A stretch of 63,295 nt of DNA from the NCBI GenBank assembly GCA_905235135.1, contig CAJOKR010000055.1, forward strand, positions 1 through 63,295, read 5' to 3'. Below are positions 1-7,920 of this stretch, in pieces. Every line of letters starts with the position of its first letter. The stretch's first letter is position 1. The DNA comes from an uncultured Bacteroidales bacterium (lineage in GTDB: Bacteria; Bacteroidota; Bacteroidia; Bacteroidales; WCHB1-69). Both the position numbers and the translations under genes were made by a program. The notes under the pieces were generated by a model. It was not told where the DNA came from. It was given only the letters and a program-made list of their open reading frames with translations, and searched no databases.

Positions 1-27
1 TTGGACGAACCACCAGCGGACGCATTA

Positions 28-45
28 CGACGCAAGGATGCGTCG
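28..45. other. Short perfect hairpin upstream of PBP1A
   Basis: Arms CGACGCA and TGCGTCG flank a 4-base loop. No T-run follows, so a terminator is not supported. All three forward frames are open from base 1 for 17-30 codons and then stop (51, 76, 93). The 3' end of an upstream gene may lie here, but the frame cannot be decided. Confidence 0.35.
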
Positions 46-139
46 GCTCTTAAGCCTCGTCAACTCGCTCCTCTAAAAAAAGTTGATGCGTAAGCCCTGA
101 AGTATCGGTTCAACTTGAAACCTGAAACTGTATTTTTTG

Positions 140-147
140 TATCTTTG
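140..147 (+). promoter_or_regulatory. Bacteroidota -7 box for PBP1A
   Basis: TATCTTTG matches the TAnnTTTG consensus of the Bacteroidota housekeeping sigma factor. A TTG about 21 bases upstream (116-118) could serve as the -33 element. The start codon lies about 20 bases downstream. Confidence 0.7.
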
Positions 148-168
148 CACCCTCAAAACCAAAACGAT

Positions 169-2478
169 ATGTACAGTGCAAAATCCGCTGCGTCGCAGGG
201 CGCTGCGAAACATAAAACCTCCGGGGGCACCCTCCCGAAATGGGCCAAGGTTTTCTGGAAGGCCTATTTCATCCTGCTCGGGCTGGTGTGCCTGATATTC
301 CTGCTCATCTCCTTGGGCTGGATGGGTTACATGCCCTCGTTTGCGGAGTTGGAGAACCCGGACTCGAACTTGGCCACGGAGGTCATCTCCTCCGACGGCG
401 TGCTTCTGGGCACCTACTACCGCGAGAACCGCTCCAACTGCAAGTATGCCGACCTCTCCGATGAGCTGAAAAATGCGCTCATCGCTACGGAGGACTCCCG
501 TTTCTACCAGCACTCCGGAGTCGATGTGAAGGCGCTTTTCCGTGTGGCTTTCGGTGTGATGACCTTCCACCGCAAGGGCGGCGGCAGTACCATCACCCAG
601 CAACTGGCTAAGAACCTCTTCCCTCGAGACCCCAACGCCGGCAAGATTAAGATTGTCTTCACCAAGTTCAAAGAGTGGGTGGTGGCCACCAAGCTGGAAC
701 GCGCTTACTCGAAGGACGAGATTCTCGCCATGTACTTCAACACCGTCGATTTCGGAAACAATGCCGTGGGTATCAAGTCCGCAGCGCGCACCTATTTCGA
801 CAAGGATCCCGCCGATATCAACACTGAGGAGGCCGCGCTGCTTGTGGGTATGCTGAAGGCCCCCTCCAAATACAGTCCCCGTCGGCACCCGCAGGCCTCC
901 CTCGACCGCCGCAATACGGTGCTCGGGCAGATGAAAAAGTACGGCTATCTCACTGACGCTCAGTTTGATTCCATCAAGCAGATTCCGATTGACATGAGTA
1001 ACTTCAAGTCGCAAGCCCATACCGCCGGTATCGCCACCTACTTCCGCGAATACCTGCGGTTGATGCTCAAGGACTGGTGCGACAAGAACCCCAAGGCCGA
1101 CGGCAGCCGTTACGACCTCTACTGCGACGGCCTCAAGATTTACACCACCATCGATTCACGAATGCAGCAGCACGCGGAAGCGGCTGTGAAAGAGCATGTT
1201 TGCGATTACCTGCAGCCGCTCTTCTTCAACCACATCAAGGGGGCGAAGAATGCGCCGTTTGTTAACCTCAATGAGGAACAGACCCACAATATCCTTTGGC
1301 GAGCCGTGAAGCAGAGCGACCGTTATGCACAGATGAAGGATGCCGGCAAGTCGGATGCGGAGATTGAGGCGGCTTTCAACAAGAAGGCGAACATGACGGT
1401 TTACAGCTACAAGGGCATGATCGACACGGTGATGACCCCGATGGATTCCATCCGCTATTACAAGTCATTCCTGCAGTGCGGGCTGATGTGCGTGGAGGCG
1501 GCCACGGGTCACGTGAAAGCCTACGTCGGCGGCACCAACTACGAATATTTCCAGTTCGACCACGTGAAGCTCTCACGTCGGCAGGTGGGCTCGACCTTCA
1601 AACCATACGTCTATACCGTGGCCATGCAGAGCGGCGATTTCGACCCCTGCACGATGGTTCCCAATGTGCCGGTGACCATCGAGACCCCGAGCGGTCCGTG
1701 GACCCCCCGCAACTCCGGCAGCTACAAAGAAGGGCAGATGTTGCCCTTGCGCGAGGCGCTGGCCATGTCGCTCAACCAGGTATCAGCATACTTGATGAAA
1801 CGCTATGGTCCAAACGCCGTCATCGACCTCGTGCGCAATATGGGCATGACCTCCGATATTCCTGCAGTGCCTTCCATCTGTTTGGGTGCGTGCGAGTTAA
1901 CGCTCTACGAGCAGGTCGGGGCCATCAATTGTTTCCCGAACCAGGGCGTCTATGTGGAGCCCATCTTCATCACGCACATTTGCGACAAGGAGGGCAATGT
2001 CATCTACACGAAAGTGCCGAAGACCAACGAGGCCATGGACCAGATCACGGCTTTCAAGACTGTGCGGCTGATGCAGGGTGTTGTTGATTTCGGTACTGGC
2101 GGCCGTCTCCGCAGCCAGTACGGCATTTCGTTCCCATGCGCGGGCAAGACGGGCACCACCGACAACCAGTCCGACGGCTGGTTTGTGGGCTACACCCCGC
2201 TGCTGACCTGCGGTGTCTGGGTGGGCTGCGAAGATCGTGCGGCACACTTCCGTAGCACCGCGCTCGGTCAGGGTGCGAGAACGGCCATGCCGGTATTTGG
2301 TCTCTTTATGAGCAAGGTCTATTCCGACCCGAAACTGCCTTACAAACAGGTGGTTGAAGGTGTCGATAAGAGTTCGAAGTCTGGATACAGCTTCACCATC
2401 CCGAGTGCATACATCGGCGACCCGTCGGGTTGCAACGAGACAAAGCGGGATTCAATAATGCGGTTGGATTTCGATTAA
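169..2478 (+). CDS. mrcA: Penicillin-binding protein 1A (bifunctional transglycosylase/transpeptidase)
   Basis: Class A PBP that polymerises lipid II into glycan strands and cross-links peptide stems in the periplasm, anchored in the inner membrane. The ATG at 169 gives 769 aa; the in-frame ATG at 115 lies upstream of the -7 box and was rejected. Visible parts: cytoplasmic tail, one transmembrane helix (about 27-50), GT51 domain with catalytic Glu108 in ATEDSRFYQH and GGGSTITQQ at 137-145, then a transpeptidase domain with the SxxK nucleophile Ser475 (STFK), SLN at 534-536 and KTG at 660-662. All catalytic motifs are present and the length is normal. Its last 4 bases overlap the convergent methyltransferase gene. 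The family call is secure; the exact paralog name (1A or 1C) is less so. Confidence 0.95.
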   Translation: MYSAKSAASQGAAKHKTSGGTLPKWAKVFWKAYFILLGLVCLIFLLISLGWMGYMPSFAELENPDSNLATEVISSDGVLLGTYYRENRSNCKYADLSDELKNALIATEDSRFYQHSGVDVKALFRVAFGVMTFHRKGGGSTITQQLAKNLFPRDPNAGKIKIVFTKFKEWVVATKLERAYSKDEILAMYFNTVDFGNNAVGIKSAARTYFDKDPADINTEEAALLVGMLKAPSKYSPRRHPQASLDRRNTVLGQMKKYGYLTDAQFDSIKQIPIDMSNFKSQAHTAGIATYFREYLRLMLKDWCDKNPKADGSRYDLYCDGLKIYTTIDSRMQQHAEAAVKEHVCDYLQPLFFNHIKGAKNAPFVNLNEEQTHNILWRAVKQSDRYAQMKDAGKSDAEIEAAFNKKANMTVYSYKGMIDTVMTPMDSIRYYKSFLQCGLMCVEAATGHVKAYVGGTNYEYFQFDHVKLSRRQVGSTFKPYVYTVAMQSGDFDPCTMVPNVPVTIETPSGPWTPRNSGSYKEGQMLPLREALAMSLNQVSAYLMKRYGPNAVIDLVRNMGMTSDIPAVPSICLGACELTLYEQVGAINCFPNQGVYVEPIFITHICDKEGNVIYTKVPKTNEAMDQITAFKTVRLMQGVVDFGTGGRLRSQYGISFPCAGKTGTTDNQSDGWFVGYTPLLTCGVWVGCEDRAAHFRSTALGQGARTAMPVFGLFMSKVYSDPKLPYKQVVEGVDKSSKSGYSFTIPSAYIGDPSGCNETKRDSIMRLDFD

Positions 2479-3224
2479 TTTCCCTGCCACCGATACATCA
2501 CCACGGCGGCGGCCACGGCTGCATTGAGCGATTCGGCGGAGCAGCTCTCGGCGGCGGGGATTGTGATGCGGTGGGTGACGGTTTGTGCCACCTCGTTGGA
2601 GATGCCGTTCGACTCGTTGCCGATTACGACAATATCATTGTTTTGGAACTGAAATTCGTTGAGGTTCGTTCCGTTGAGGAATGTACCGAGGATGCGGCGC
2701 TGGCTCCCCGCTTCCCGCAGGAAGGGCACGAGCTCGCGCTTGTCTATGTGGATGTGCGCGAAGGAGCCCATCGTGGCCTGGATGACTTTTGGGTTGTAAA
2801 ACTCCACGCAGTCGGGTGAGCAGACGATGTGCCGGATGCCGAACCAGTCGGCGGTGCGGACGATGGTGCCGAGGTTTCCGGGGTCGGAAATATGGTCCAG
2901 GGCAAGAATCGGCTCGTTTTCGGGAATGTCTTGTGTGTCAGTGCGTTGCTTTGCGATGGCCAGCAGTTCCGGCGGAGTCTGCATGGGGCTGATGCGGGCC
3001 ATCTCGTCGGCGGTGATGAGGGTGGGGGAGAGCGGTGCCAACCACGCGGCATTGTCCGTCACGGCCTTTTCGGTGGCGAAAATCTCCTCCACGGCGAAAT
3101 CCGACGCGCACAACATCTCCACACATTTGTATCCCTCCACCAAAAACAACCCGCTCTCGTCGCGGAACTTCTTGGCGTGCAATTTTCGGATTTGGGATAT
3201 ACGGTTTTTGCTGATCATTGTCAC
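2475..3224 (-). CDS. SpoU/TrmH-family RNA 2'-O-methyltransferase
   Basis: Predicted S-adenosylmethionine-dependent 2'-O-methyltransferase acting on rRNA or tRNA. The 249-aa protein has an N-terminal substrate-binding region (RNA-binding type, about 1-95) and a C-terminal SPOUT trefoil-knot domain. SpoU motifs seen: motif 1 DPGNLGTIVRTADWFG, motif 2 IGNESNGIS, and motif 3 with ESLNAAVAAAVVMYRW at the C-terminus. The Asn, Arg and Glu expected in this family are all present. It is read toward PBP1A and overlaps its 3' end by 3-4 bases. Only 6 bases separate it from the upstream thioesterase gene, so it is probably the last gene of an rpsT-thioesterase-methyltransferase operon. The exact target (rRNA G2251-like or tRNA G18-like) cannot be read from sequence. 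Confidence 0.9.
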   Translation of the reverse strand: MTMISKNRISQIRKLHAKKFRDESGLFLVEGYKCVEMLCASDFAVEEIFATEKAVTDNAAWLAPLSPTLITADEMARISPMQTPPELLAIAKQRTDTQDIPENEPILALDHISDPGNLGTIVRTADWFGIRHIVCSPDCVEFYNPKVIQATMGSFAHIHIDKRELVPFLREAGSQRRILGTFLNGTNLNEFQFQNNDIVVIGNESNGISNEVAQTVTHRITIPAAESCSAESLNAAVAAAVVMYRWQGN

Positions 3225-3230
3225 ATCCCT

Positions 3231-3650
3231 TCAAATTCCCGAATCAACCGTTTGTATTCCGGGGATGGACTGGTGTGTGGTGCGGTCGAAGCCGGCGAGG
3301 ACGCTGAGGCAGGTGGTTTTCACGGTGTTGGTTTTTGTCTCACGAAGCCGCTGGAGCATCTTGAGGCTCTTGTTGCCGATTTCGATGATTTTGGACTCGC
3401 AGACCAGCTGGTCGTGGAATTCCACGGGAGCGGCGAAGTCGAGTTCTATATGCACCAAAACCAGGTCGATGGTGGTCCAATCAACCTGGTTCTGTAGTAC
3501 TTTTTCCAAATAAAAACTCCGTCCGAGGTCAAAATAATGGCATTGGACGCCATTGTTGACGTGGACGAAGGGGTCTAAATCGCTCATCCGCACCTGCACG
3601 GGCACGGAAACACGGAATTCCGTATCGGGCTGAAGCGGTTTAGAGGGCAT
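3231..3650 (-). CDS. Acyl-CoA thioesterase, hotdog fold (YbgC/4HBT type)
   Basis: 139 aa, the usual size for a single hotdog domain. The N-terminal half contains the 4-hydroxybenzoyl-CoA thioesterase/YbgC signature ([24 protein letters not shown] region; the Asp and HVNN are the hallmark residues). The family hydrolyses short or aromatic acyl-CoA thioesters in the cytoplasm. The start codon lies inside rpsT (11-base overlap), so translation is probably coupled to the ribosomal protein gene. Only 6 bases separate it from the downstream methyltransferase. The substrate cannot be predicted. Confidence 0.85.
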   Translation of the reverse strand: MPSKPLQPDTEFRVSVPVQVRMSDLDPFVHVNNGVQCHYFDLGRSFYLEKVLQNQVDWTTIDLVLVHIELDFAAPVEFHDQLVCESKIIEIGNKSLKMLQRLRETKTNTVKTTCLSVLAGFDRTTHQSIPGIQTVDSGI

Positions 3651-3891
3651 TGATTTTCTTCATCAAACCTGATTTCAGGTTGGCGGCTTTGTTCTTGTGG
3701 ATCATGCCTCTTTTAGCCAGCTTGTCGATCATGGCGGTCATGCCGGCCAGTTTCTGAGTGGCCTCGCCTTTGTCGGTGATGGCGCGGATGTCCCGTAACG
3801 CGTTACGCATCGTCTTGGAGTAGTAACGGTTGGCTAATCTTTTTCTCTCGTTTGCTCTAATTCTCTTTAAAGATGACTTGTGGTTTGCCAT
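3640..3891 (-). CDS. rpsT: 30S ribosomal protein S20
   Basis: 83 aa, very basic, starting [18 protein letters not shown] as is typical of bacterial S20, with the conserved [16 protein letters not shown] segment near the C-terminus. It binds 16S rRNA early in 30S assembly. It is the first gene of a three-gene reverse-strand operon with overlapping ends, preceded by a clear -7 box about 50 bases upstream. The length matches the family. Confidence 0.97.
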   Translation of the reverse strand: MANHKSSLKRIRANERKRLANRYYSKTMRNALRDIRAITDKGEATQKLAGMTAMIDKLAKRGMIHKNKAANLKSGLMKKINAL

Positions 3892-3939
3892 TATTTTCTA
3901 ACTGTTTTTGAATATTTTACGTTCTAATTTTTTGGGCTG

Positions 3940-3947
3940 CAAAAATA
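3940..3947 (-). promoter_or_regulatory. -7 box for the rpsT operon
   Basis: On the reverse strand this reads TATTTTTG, a TAnnTTTG match, set in an AT-rich tract about 50 bases before the rpsT start codon. Confidence 0.6.
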
Positions 3948-4008
3948 GACTTTTTTTGCATATAATCAACCCCTTGCGAAAATATTTTTTCAACAACGCG
4001 GAACGGGG

Positions 4009-5709
4009 TTATGAACAGGCCTTCTTGGGGTTCCATTCCTGTTTGAAAGGCACGCCAATCCTGTTAAGGCCGCTGGCACGCAGCAGCTGTTTCGGGGCGT
4101 CGTCGAGCCAAATTATGTGGACGCTATTGTCGGAAGTTTCCAGAATGAGTCCTCCGTCCACCTGCCAGCTCAAATGGGTGACCCCTTCTTTGTCAAGACA
4201 GTAGAGTTGCGGGTCATGCTCGTCGCGCTTCAGCGTGAAGAAGGTCTTCAGTTCTGGGTAGAAAAACTCCTGCATCTTCTCTTGGATGAAGTAATAGTGA
4301 TCATTGAGTGCGCCGTTCTTTTCTTGGAACGGGGCATGGCCGCAGCCTTCGAGTGGGTAAAACTTGTTGCGCACGTGCACGGAGTCGAGATACTCGTGGA
4401 TGGACTTCGAGCCGAACATCTCGTCGAACATCTTTTCGCCGATGTTGCTCTTCACGCCCGAGAACGGGAACCCGTGGTCGAAGGGCACGATTTGGTCGGC
4501 AGTGCCGTGGAACGAGACCACCGGGATATGGCGGTCGTCCAGCTCATGCAGGTCGTAAACGGCGCCCCACATATTCGCCAATGCCTTGATTTTTACAGGA
4601 TTGCGATATTCGTTGTCGGCGGTGTGAAGTGAACCGCATTTTTTCACCAGCTTGTGCTTGGCCACGAAGGGCGGGCAGTTGTTGTTGTCCATGAATGCGG
4701 TCGCCAAGGCGGTGATGGAGCCCGCGCTGGTTCCCGCGAGGAAGACGTGGTCGGGGTCGATCCGGTATTCCTCAGCGTTTGCCACCAAGTATCGGAGAGA
4801 GGCGTGCGCATCCTGAATCGCTTGATACCCACATTGCTGGATGGAGTTTTTTGAGATGGCGAACCCCAATCGGTAGTTGACGGAGGCCACTACATAGCCG
4901 CACTGCGCGAAATGCTCGCACCAGACCCGCATGTTGCGATTGCCCTTGTCGCCGAAAAAGAACGCCCCGCCGTGCAGCAGCACGAGCAGCGGATGCGCCT
5001 CCATACTGTCGTTGGGGATATACAGGTCCAGAAACAGATTCAGTTTCTTGGGTGCCATGGTTTGCGGTAGCAGCTTGAAAATCATCCTGGCGTAGTTGTC
5101 GTCGTCCTCCATAGGGTAGCTGGTCCAGAACCCTTTGGCTTTGCCGTACTGGACATCGGGGATTGTCGAGAAGGTGTATTGCGGCTCGCGGTAGCGGTTG
5201 GAGTGGGCTTCGTGAAAGGCTGGTGCTTGGTAGCGGTGGAAGTCGAGCCGATGCTCATGGCCGTCGTCGCCTAGGGTGATGATGACCCCGAAAATGGCCG
5301 CACTGTCGATGGTAATGGCGAACCGCACGGGTGTGCTCCTCTTGCCGTACGACAACACATAGACGTTGTCGTTGCAGCGGATGGTGAACGGGATGTGGGT
5401 GGCGGTGCTTTGAGTGGAGTCGATAGGGTAGAATTTTCCCCGGATTTGGGCTTTGGTGGCGAATTCGAGCTTCAGCACGTAAGGCTTTCCGTCGGTTTCC
5501 CCGAGAAAATAGTCGCGGGTGTTGATTTTGACGTAGTCGAGCTGTTCGAGCTCGGTGATCTCGACGGCGGTGCTGTCAGTGCAGACCGTCACGTTCTCCG
5601 TCTGGCTTTCCTGTTTGTCGCGCCCGCGGTTCTTGCACGAAAGCATCCCGCCCGCGAGAAACACGACGAGAGAAAGGATTACCAGGTATTTTCTTTTGAG
5701 GGACACCAC
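4009..5709 (-). CDS. Secreted lipoprotein alpha/beta-hydrolase (carboxylesterase family)
   Basis: 566 aa. The N-terminus (VFLAGGMLSC) has a signal peptide with a lipobox, so the mature protein is probably lipidated at the Cys and held at an outer membrane face. A region of about 190 residues without recognised motifs precedes an esterase domain: oxyanion-hole HGGAFFFG, nucleophile elbow GTSAGS, acidic residue in FHGTADQIVPF, and His in GCGHAPF, giving a complete Ser-Asp-His triad. A C-terminal stretch of about 80 residues looks beta-rich and may be a sorting or accessory domain, but it lacks a clear T9SS signature. Bacteroidota enzymes of this type often deacylate plant polysaccharides; here the substrate is unknown and there are no carbohydrate genes beside it. 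It lies just downstream of a tRNA on the same strand and has no promoter box of its own in the 15-base gap. Confidence 0.85.
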   Translation of the reverse strand: MVSLKRKYLVILSLVVFLAGGMLSCKNRGRDKQESQTENVTVCTDSTAVEITELEQLDYVKINTRDYFLGETDGKPYVLKLEFATKAQIRGKFYPIDSTQSTATHIPFTIRCNDNVYVLSYGKRSTPVRFAITIDSAAIFGVIITLGDDGHEHRLDFHRYQAPAFHEAHSNRYREPQYTFSTIPDVQYGKAKGFWTSYPMEDDDNYARMIFKLLPQTMAPKKLNLFLDLYIPNDSMEAHPLLVLLHGGAFFFGDKGNRNMRVWCEHFAQCGYVVASVNYRLGFAISKNSIQQCGYQAIQDAHASLRYLVANAEEYRIDPDHVFLAGTSAGSITALATAFMDNNNCPPFVAKHKLVKKCGSLHTADNEYRNPVKIKALANMWGAVYDLHELDDRHIPVVSFHGTADQIVPFDHGFPFSGVKSNIGEKMFDEMFGSKSIHEYLDSVHVRNKFYPLEGCGHAPFQEKNGALNDHYYFIQEKMQEFFYPELKTFFTLKRDEHDPQLYCLDKEGVTHLSWQVDGGLILETSDNSVHIIWLDDAPKQLLRASGLNRIGVPFKQEWNPKKACS

Positions 5710-5724
5710 GGTTTTCTAAAGAAG

Positions 5725-5798
5725 TGGTCCCACAAGGGCTCGAACCTTGGACCCGCTGATTATGAGTCAGCTGCTCTAACCAACTGAGCTATGGGACC
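5725..5798 (-). tRNA. tRNA with CAU anticodon (Met, possibly Ile2)
   Basis: A cloverleaf can be drawn by hand: a 7-bp acceptor (GGTCCCA with TGGGACC), D-arm with AGCTCAGTTGGTTAGAGC, anticodon loop CTCATAA, T-arm GGTTCGAGCCC, discriminator A. CCA is not encoded. It is not an initiator: the acceptor starts with a paired G-C. Elongator Met and lysidine-modified Ile2 share the CAU anticodon and cannot be separated by eye. A -7 box sits about 55 bases upstream on the same strand. Confidence 0.93.
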
Positions 5799-5803
5799 CG
5801 ACG

Positions 5804-5832
5804 GTAGAGCCGTTATATTATGGCGGCTCTAC
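5804..5832. repeat. 29-bp palindromic repeat, GTAGAGCCG family, copy 1
   Basis: Arms GTAGAGCCG and CGGCTCTAC enclose an 11-base AT-rich core. The same element occurs at 15123-15151. It lies between the tRNA promoter and the tRNA, so it would fold as a hairpin in the precursor leader. Confidence 0.75.
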
Positions 5833-5851
5833 ACTATCAAATTTGAGGCGG

Positions 5852-5859
5852 CAAAAATA
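5852..5859 (-). promoter_or_regulatory. -7 box for the tRNA-esterase unit
   Basis: The reverse strand reads TATTTTTG followed by CCGCC. The surrounding string GGCGGCAAAAATAC followed by a T-run is repeated almost exactly upstream of tetR (46394-46416), which supports a strong core promoter arrangement. Confidence 0.6.
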
Positions 5860-5930
5860 CATTTTTTTTCGACATCTTCTCTGATGTTTTTTGTGGTGAC
5901 ATGACTGGGTGCGTTTCTACGATGACAAAA

Positions 5931-5958
5931 GTCTTACGTCTCGCGTCTTACGTCTAAA
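5931..5958 (+). repeat. Heptamer array upstream of ygiQ (4 units)
   Basis: Four consecutive 7-base units, GTCTTAC, GTCTCGC, GTCTTAC, GTCTAAA, end 5 bases before the -7 box of ygiQ, i.e. they occupy the -33/spacer region. See the findings on period-7 repeats. Confidence 0.7.
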
Positions 5959-5963
5959 AATTG

Positions 5964-5971
5964 TATCTTTG
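5964..5971 (+). promoter_or_regulatory. -7 box for ygiQ
   Basis: TATCTTTG, 22 bases before the chosen ATG at 5993. Confidence 0.65.
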
Positions 5972-5992
5972 CCGATTGAAAAATCAAGGACC

Positions 5993-7780
5993 ATGGCTGA
6001 TGCCGTACATTTTCTGCCGATTACCAAGAAGGAACTCGACTATTTGGGTTGGGACTACGTGGATGTCATCATCGTGAACGGTGATGCCTACGTGGATCAC
6101 CCGTCGTTCGGGGCCGCGGTCATCGGGCGGGTACTCGAACGTGAGGGGCTGCGCGTGGCTATCCTGCCGCAGCCTAACTGGCAGGACGATCTCCGCGATT
6201 TCAAGAAACTCGGCACCCCGCGTCTCTTCTTCGGGGTCACCTCCGGCAATATGGACTCCATGGTCAACCACTACACGGCCAACAAACGGTTGCGTAGCGA
6301 TGATGCCTACACCGCCGGTGGAAAGTCTGGGTTCCGTCCCGACTACGCCGCCACCGTCTATTCCCGCATCATCCGGCAGCTTTTCCCCGGCACGCCCATC
6401 GTGCTTGGCGGGGTGGAGGCTTCCATGCGGCGGCTTTCGCACTACGACTACTGGAGCGACACCCTCAAACCGTCGATACTCCTTGACAGTCAGGCGGATG
6501 TGCTGGTTTATGGTATGGGCGAACGGCCGATAGTGCAGCTAGCGCGGCTGATGCAACAGCCCGACTGGCGCGAGCATCTGTCCGAATGTTCGCAGATCGC
6601 TTATATAGATAATAGTATCGACCGCTACAAATCCGAGAATCCGATTCTGTTGCACGATTATGCGGAGGAATTGAAGGACAAGCGCAAGTACGGGGAGGAT
6701 TTTGTGGCGATGGAGAAGGAATCGAACATACGAGTGCAACGCACGCTGATTCAGCCTTATACGGATAAATATGTAGTGATTCGTCCGCCGTTTCCGGTGG
6801 CTACGGAAGCCGAAATGGACAGTTTCGCGCTGTTCGACCGGATGAAGAACGCCCCGCACCCCAAGTATCTGAAGCGCGGCGATATTCCCGCCTTTGAGAT
6901 GATTAAGAATTCGATTACGATTCATCGCGGGTGTTTCGGCGGATGCAGCTTCTGTGCCATCGCGGCGCATCAGGGCAAGGCCATCGCCTCGCGGTCGGAG
7001 GCGTCCGTCATGCGCGAGGTGGAGGATCTGGTGCAACGGCCTTATTTCAAGGGACATATCAGCGACTTGGGCGGTCCGTCGGCCAATATGTACAAAATGC
7101 ACGGCACGGACCTTTCGTTGTGCGAGAAATGTGCCCGCGCTTCGTGTCTCGTGCCGAAAAAATGTCCGAATCTGCGCGCCGACCATCACCCCGTTACTGC
7201 GCTCTACCAGAAGGTGATGAACACCAATGGGGTGAAGCACATCACCATCGGAAGCGGTATCCGTTACGATATGTTGCTGACTGACAATGAGAAAGAGCGT
7301 GCCATGCTCGGTCTGGGCGACTACCTCCGGCAGGTGGTGCGTCACCATGTCTCCGGCCGGCTGAAGGTCGCGCCCGAGCATACCGACGCGGAGGTGCTCG
7401 CGCTCATGCGTAAGCCTTCGTTCGACCATTTCCTCGATTTCTTGAAAGATTTCAACGAGGAGAATCGGAAATGCGGCAAAAACCAGCAGCTGATTCCTTA
7501 TTTCATCGCTTCGCACCCCGGCTGCACCGTCGAGAAGATGATGAAACTCTGCGACCTCACCCACCAATACCGGCTGATGACCGACCAGGTGCAGGATTTC
7601 ACCCCCACGCCCATGACCTACGCCACGGCGATGTATTACCTCGGCTATGATCCCTATACCGGCAAGAAGGTGCATGTGGCGAAGAGCAAGCAGGAACGGC
7701 AGGACCAGCATCTGTTCTTCTTTGCGGACAAGCCCGAGAACAAGGCGAGAATCAGGCAGTTGCGAGGAAAGAAACGGTGA
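5993..7780 (+). CDS. ygiQ: YgiQ-family radical SAM protein
   Basis: 595 aa from the ATG at 5993, which follows the -7 box; the longer in-frame start at 5909 precedes the promoter and is rejected. N-terminal UPF0313 domain (VIIVNGDAYVDHPSFG, then GGVEASMRR), a central radical SAM domain with the cluster motif CFGGCSFC (CxxxCxxC), a Cys-rich insert (CEKCARASCLVPKKC) and a conserved C-terminal part (FTPTPMTYATAMYYLG). It binds a 4Fe-4S cluster and cleaves S-adenosylmethionine; the biological substrate of YgiQ proteins is not established. It stands alone between the tRNA and the metal-efflux locus. Confidence 0.93.
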   Translation: MADAVHFLPITKKELDYLGWDYVDVIIVNGDAYVDHPSFGAAVIGRVLEREGLRVAILPQPNWQDDLRDFKKLGTPRLFFGVTSGNMDSMVNHYTANKRLRSDDAYTAGGKSGFRPDYAATVYSRIIRQLFPGTPIVLGGVEASMRRLSHYDYWSDTLKPSILLDSQADVLVYGMGERPIVQLARLMQQPDWREHLSECSQIAYIDNSIDRYKSENPILLHDYAEELKDKRKYGEDFVAMEKESNIRVQRTLIQPYTDKYVVIRPPFPVATEAEMDSFALFDRMKNAPHPKYLKRGDIPAFEMIKNSITIHRGCFGGCSFCAIAAHQGKAIASRSEASVMREVEDLVQRPYFKGHISDLGGPSANMYKMHGTDLSLCEKCARASCLVPKKCPNLRADHHPVTALYQKVMNTNGVKHITIGSGIRYDMLLTDNEKERAMLGLGDYLRQVVRHHVSGRLKVAPEHTDAEVLALMRKPSFDHFLDFLKDFNEENRKCGKNQQLIPYFIASHPGCTVEKMMKLCDLTHQYRLMTDQVQDFTPTPMTYATAMYYLGYDPYTGKKVHVAKSKQERQDQHLFFFADKPENKARIRQLRGKKR

Positions 7781-7791
7781 CCTGCTGAATA

Positions 7792-7843
7792 TGCAACTGG
7801 GTTGCAAAGATGGTGATGGGGTTTCGTTTGCAACTGGGTTGCG
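7792..7843 (+). promoter_or_regulatory. Paired palindromic operator upstream of the metal-efflux genes
   Basis: Two copies of TGCAACTGGGTTGC, each with arms GCAAC and GTTGC around TGG, at 7792-7805 and 7829-7842. They are 37 bases apart, about three and a half helical turns. They lie about 80-130 bases before a zinc/cadmium ATPase whose next gene encodes a Fur-family repressor, so a metalloregulator operator is the simplest reading (inference). Confidence 0.6.
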
Positions 7844-7920
7844 CAAAGAATTTCCCACTTTTGCCCCCGAAAATAACCGCGATAACGAGGCGGTGTATTA
7901 ACGGGAAAAAAAGTAGCAAT

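Noticed and set aside
115-168. Upstream start for PBP1A
   Set aside because: It would place translation start before the -7 box at 140-147 and add a non-conserved 18-residue extension.
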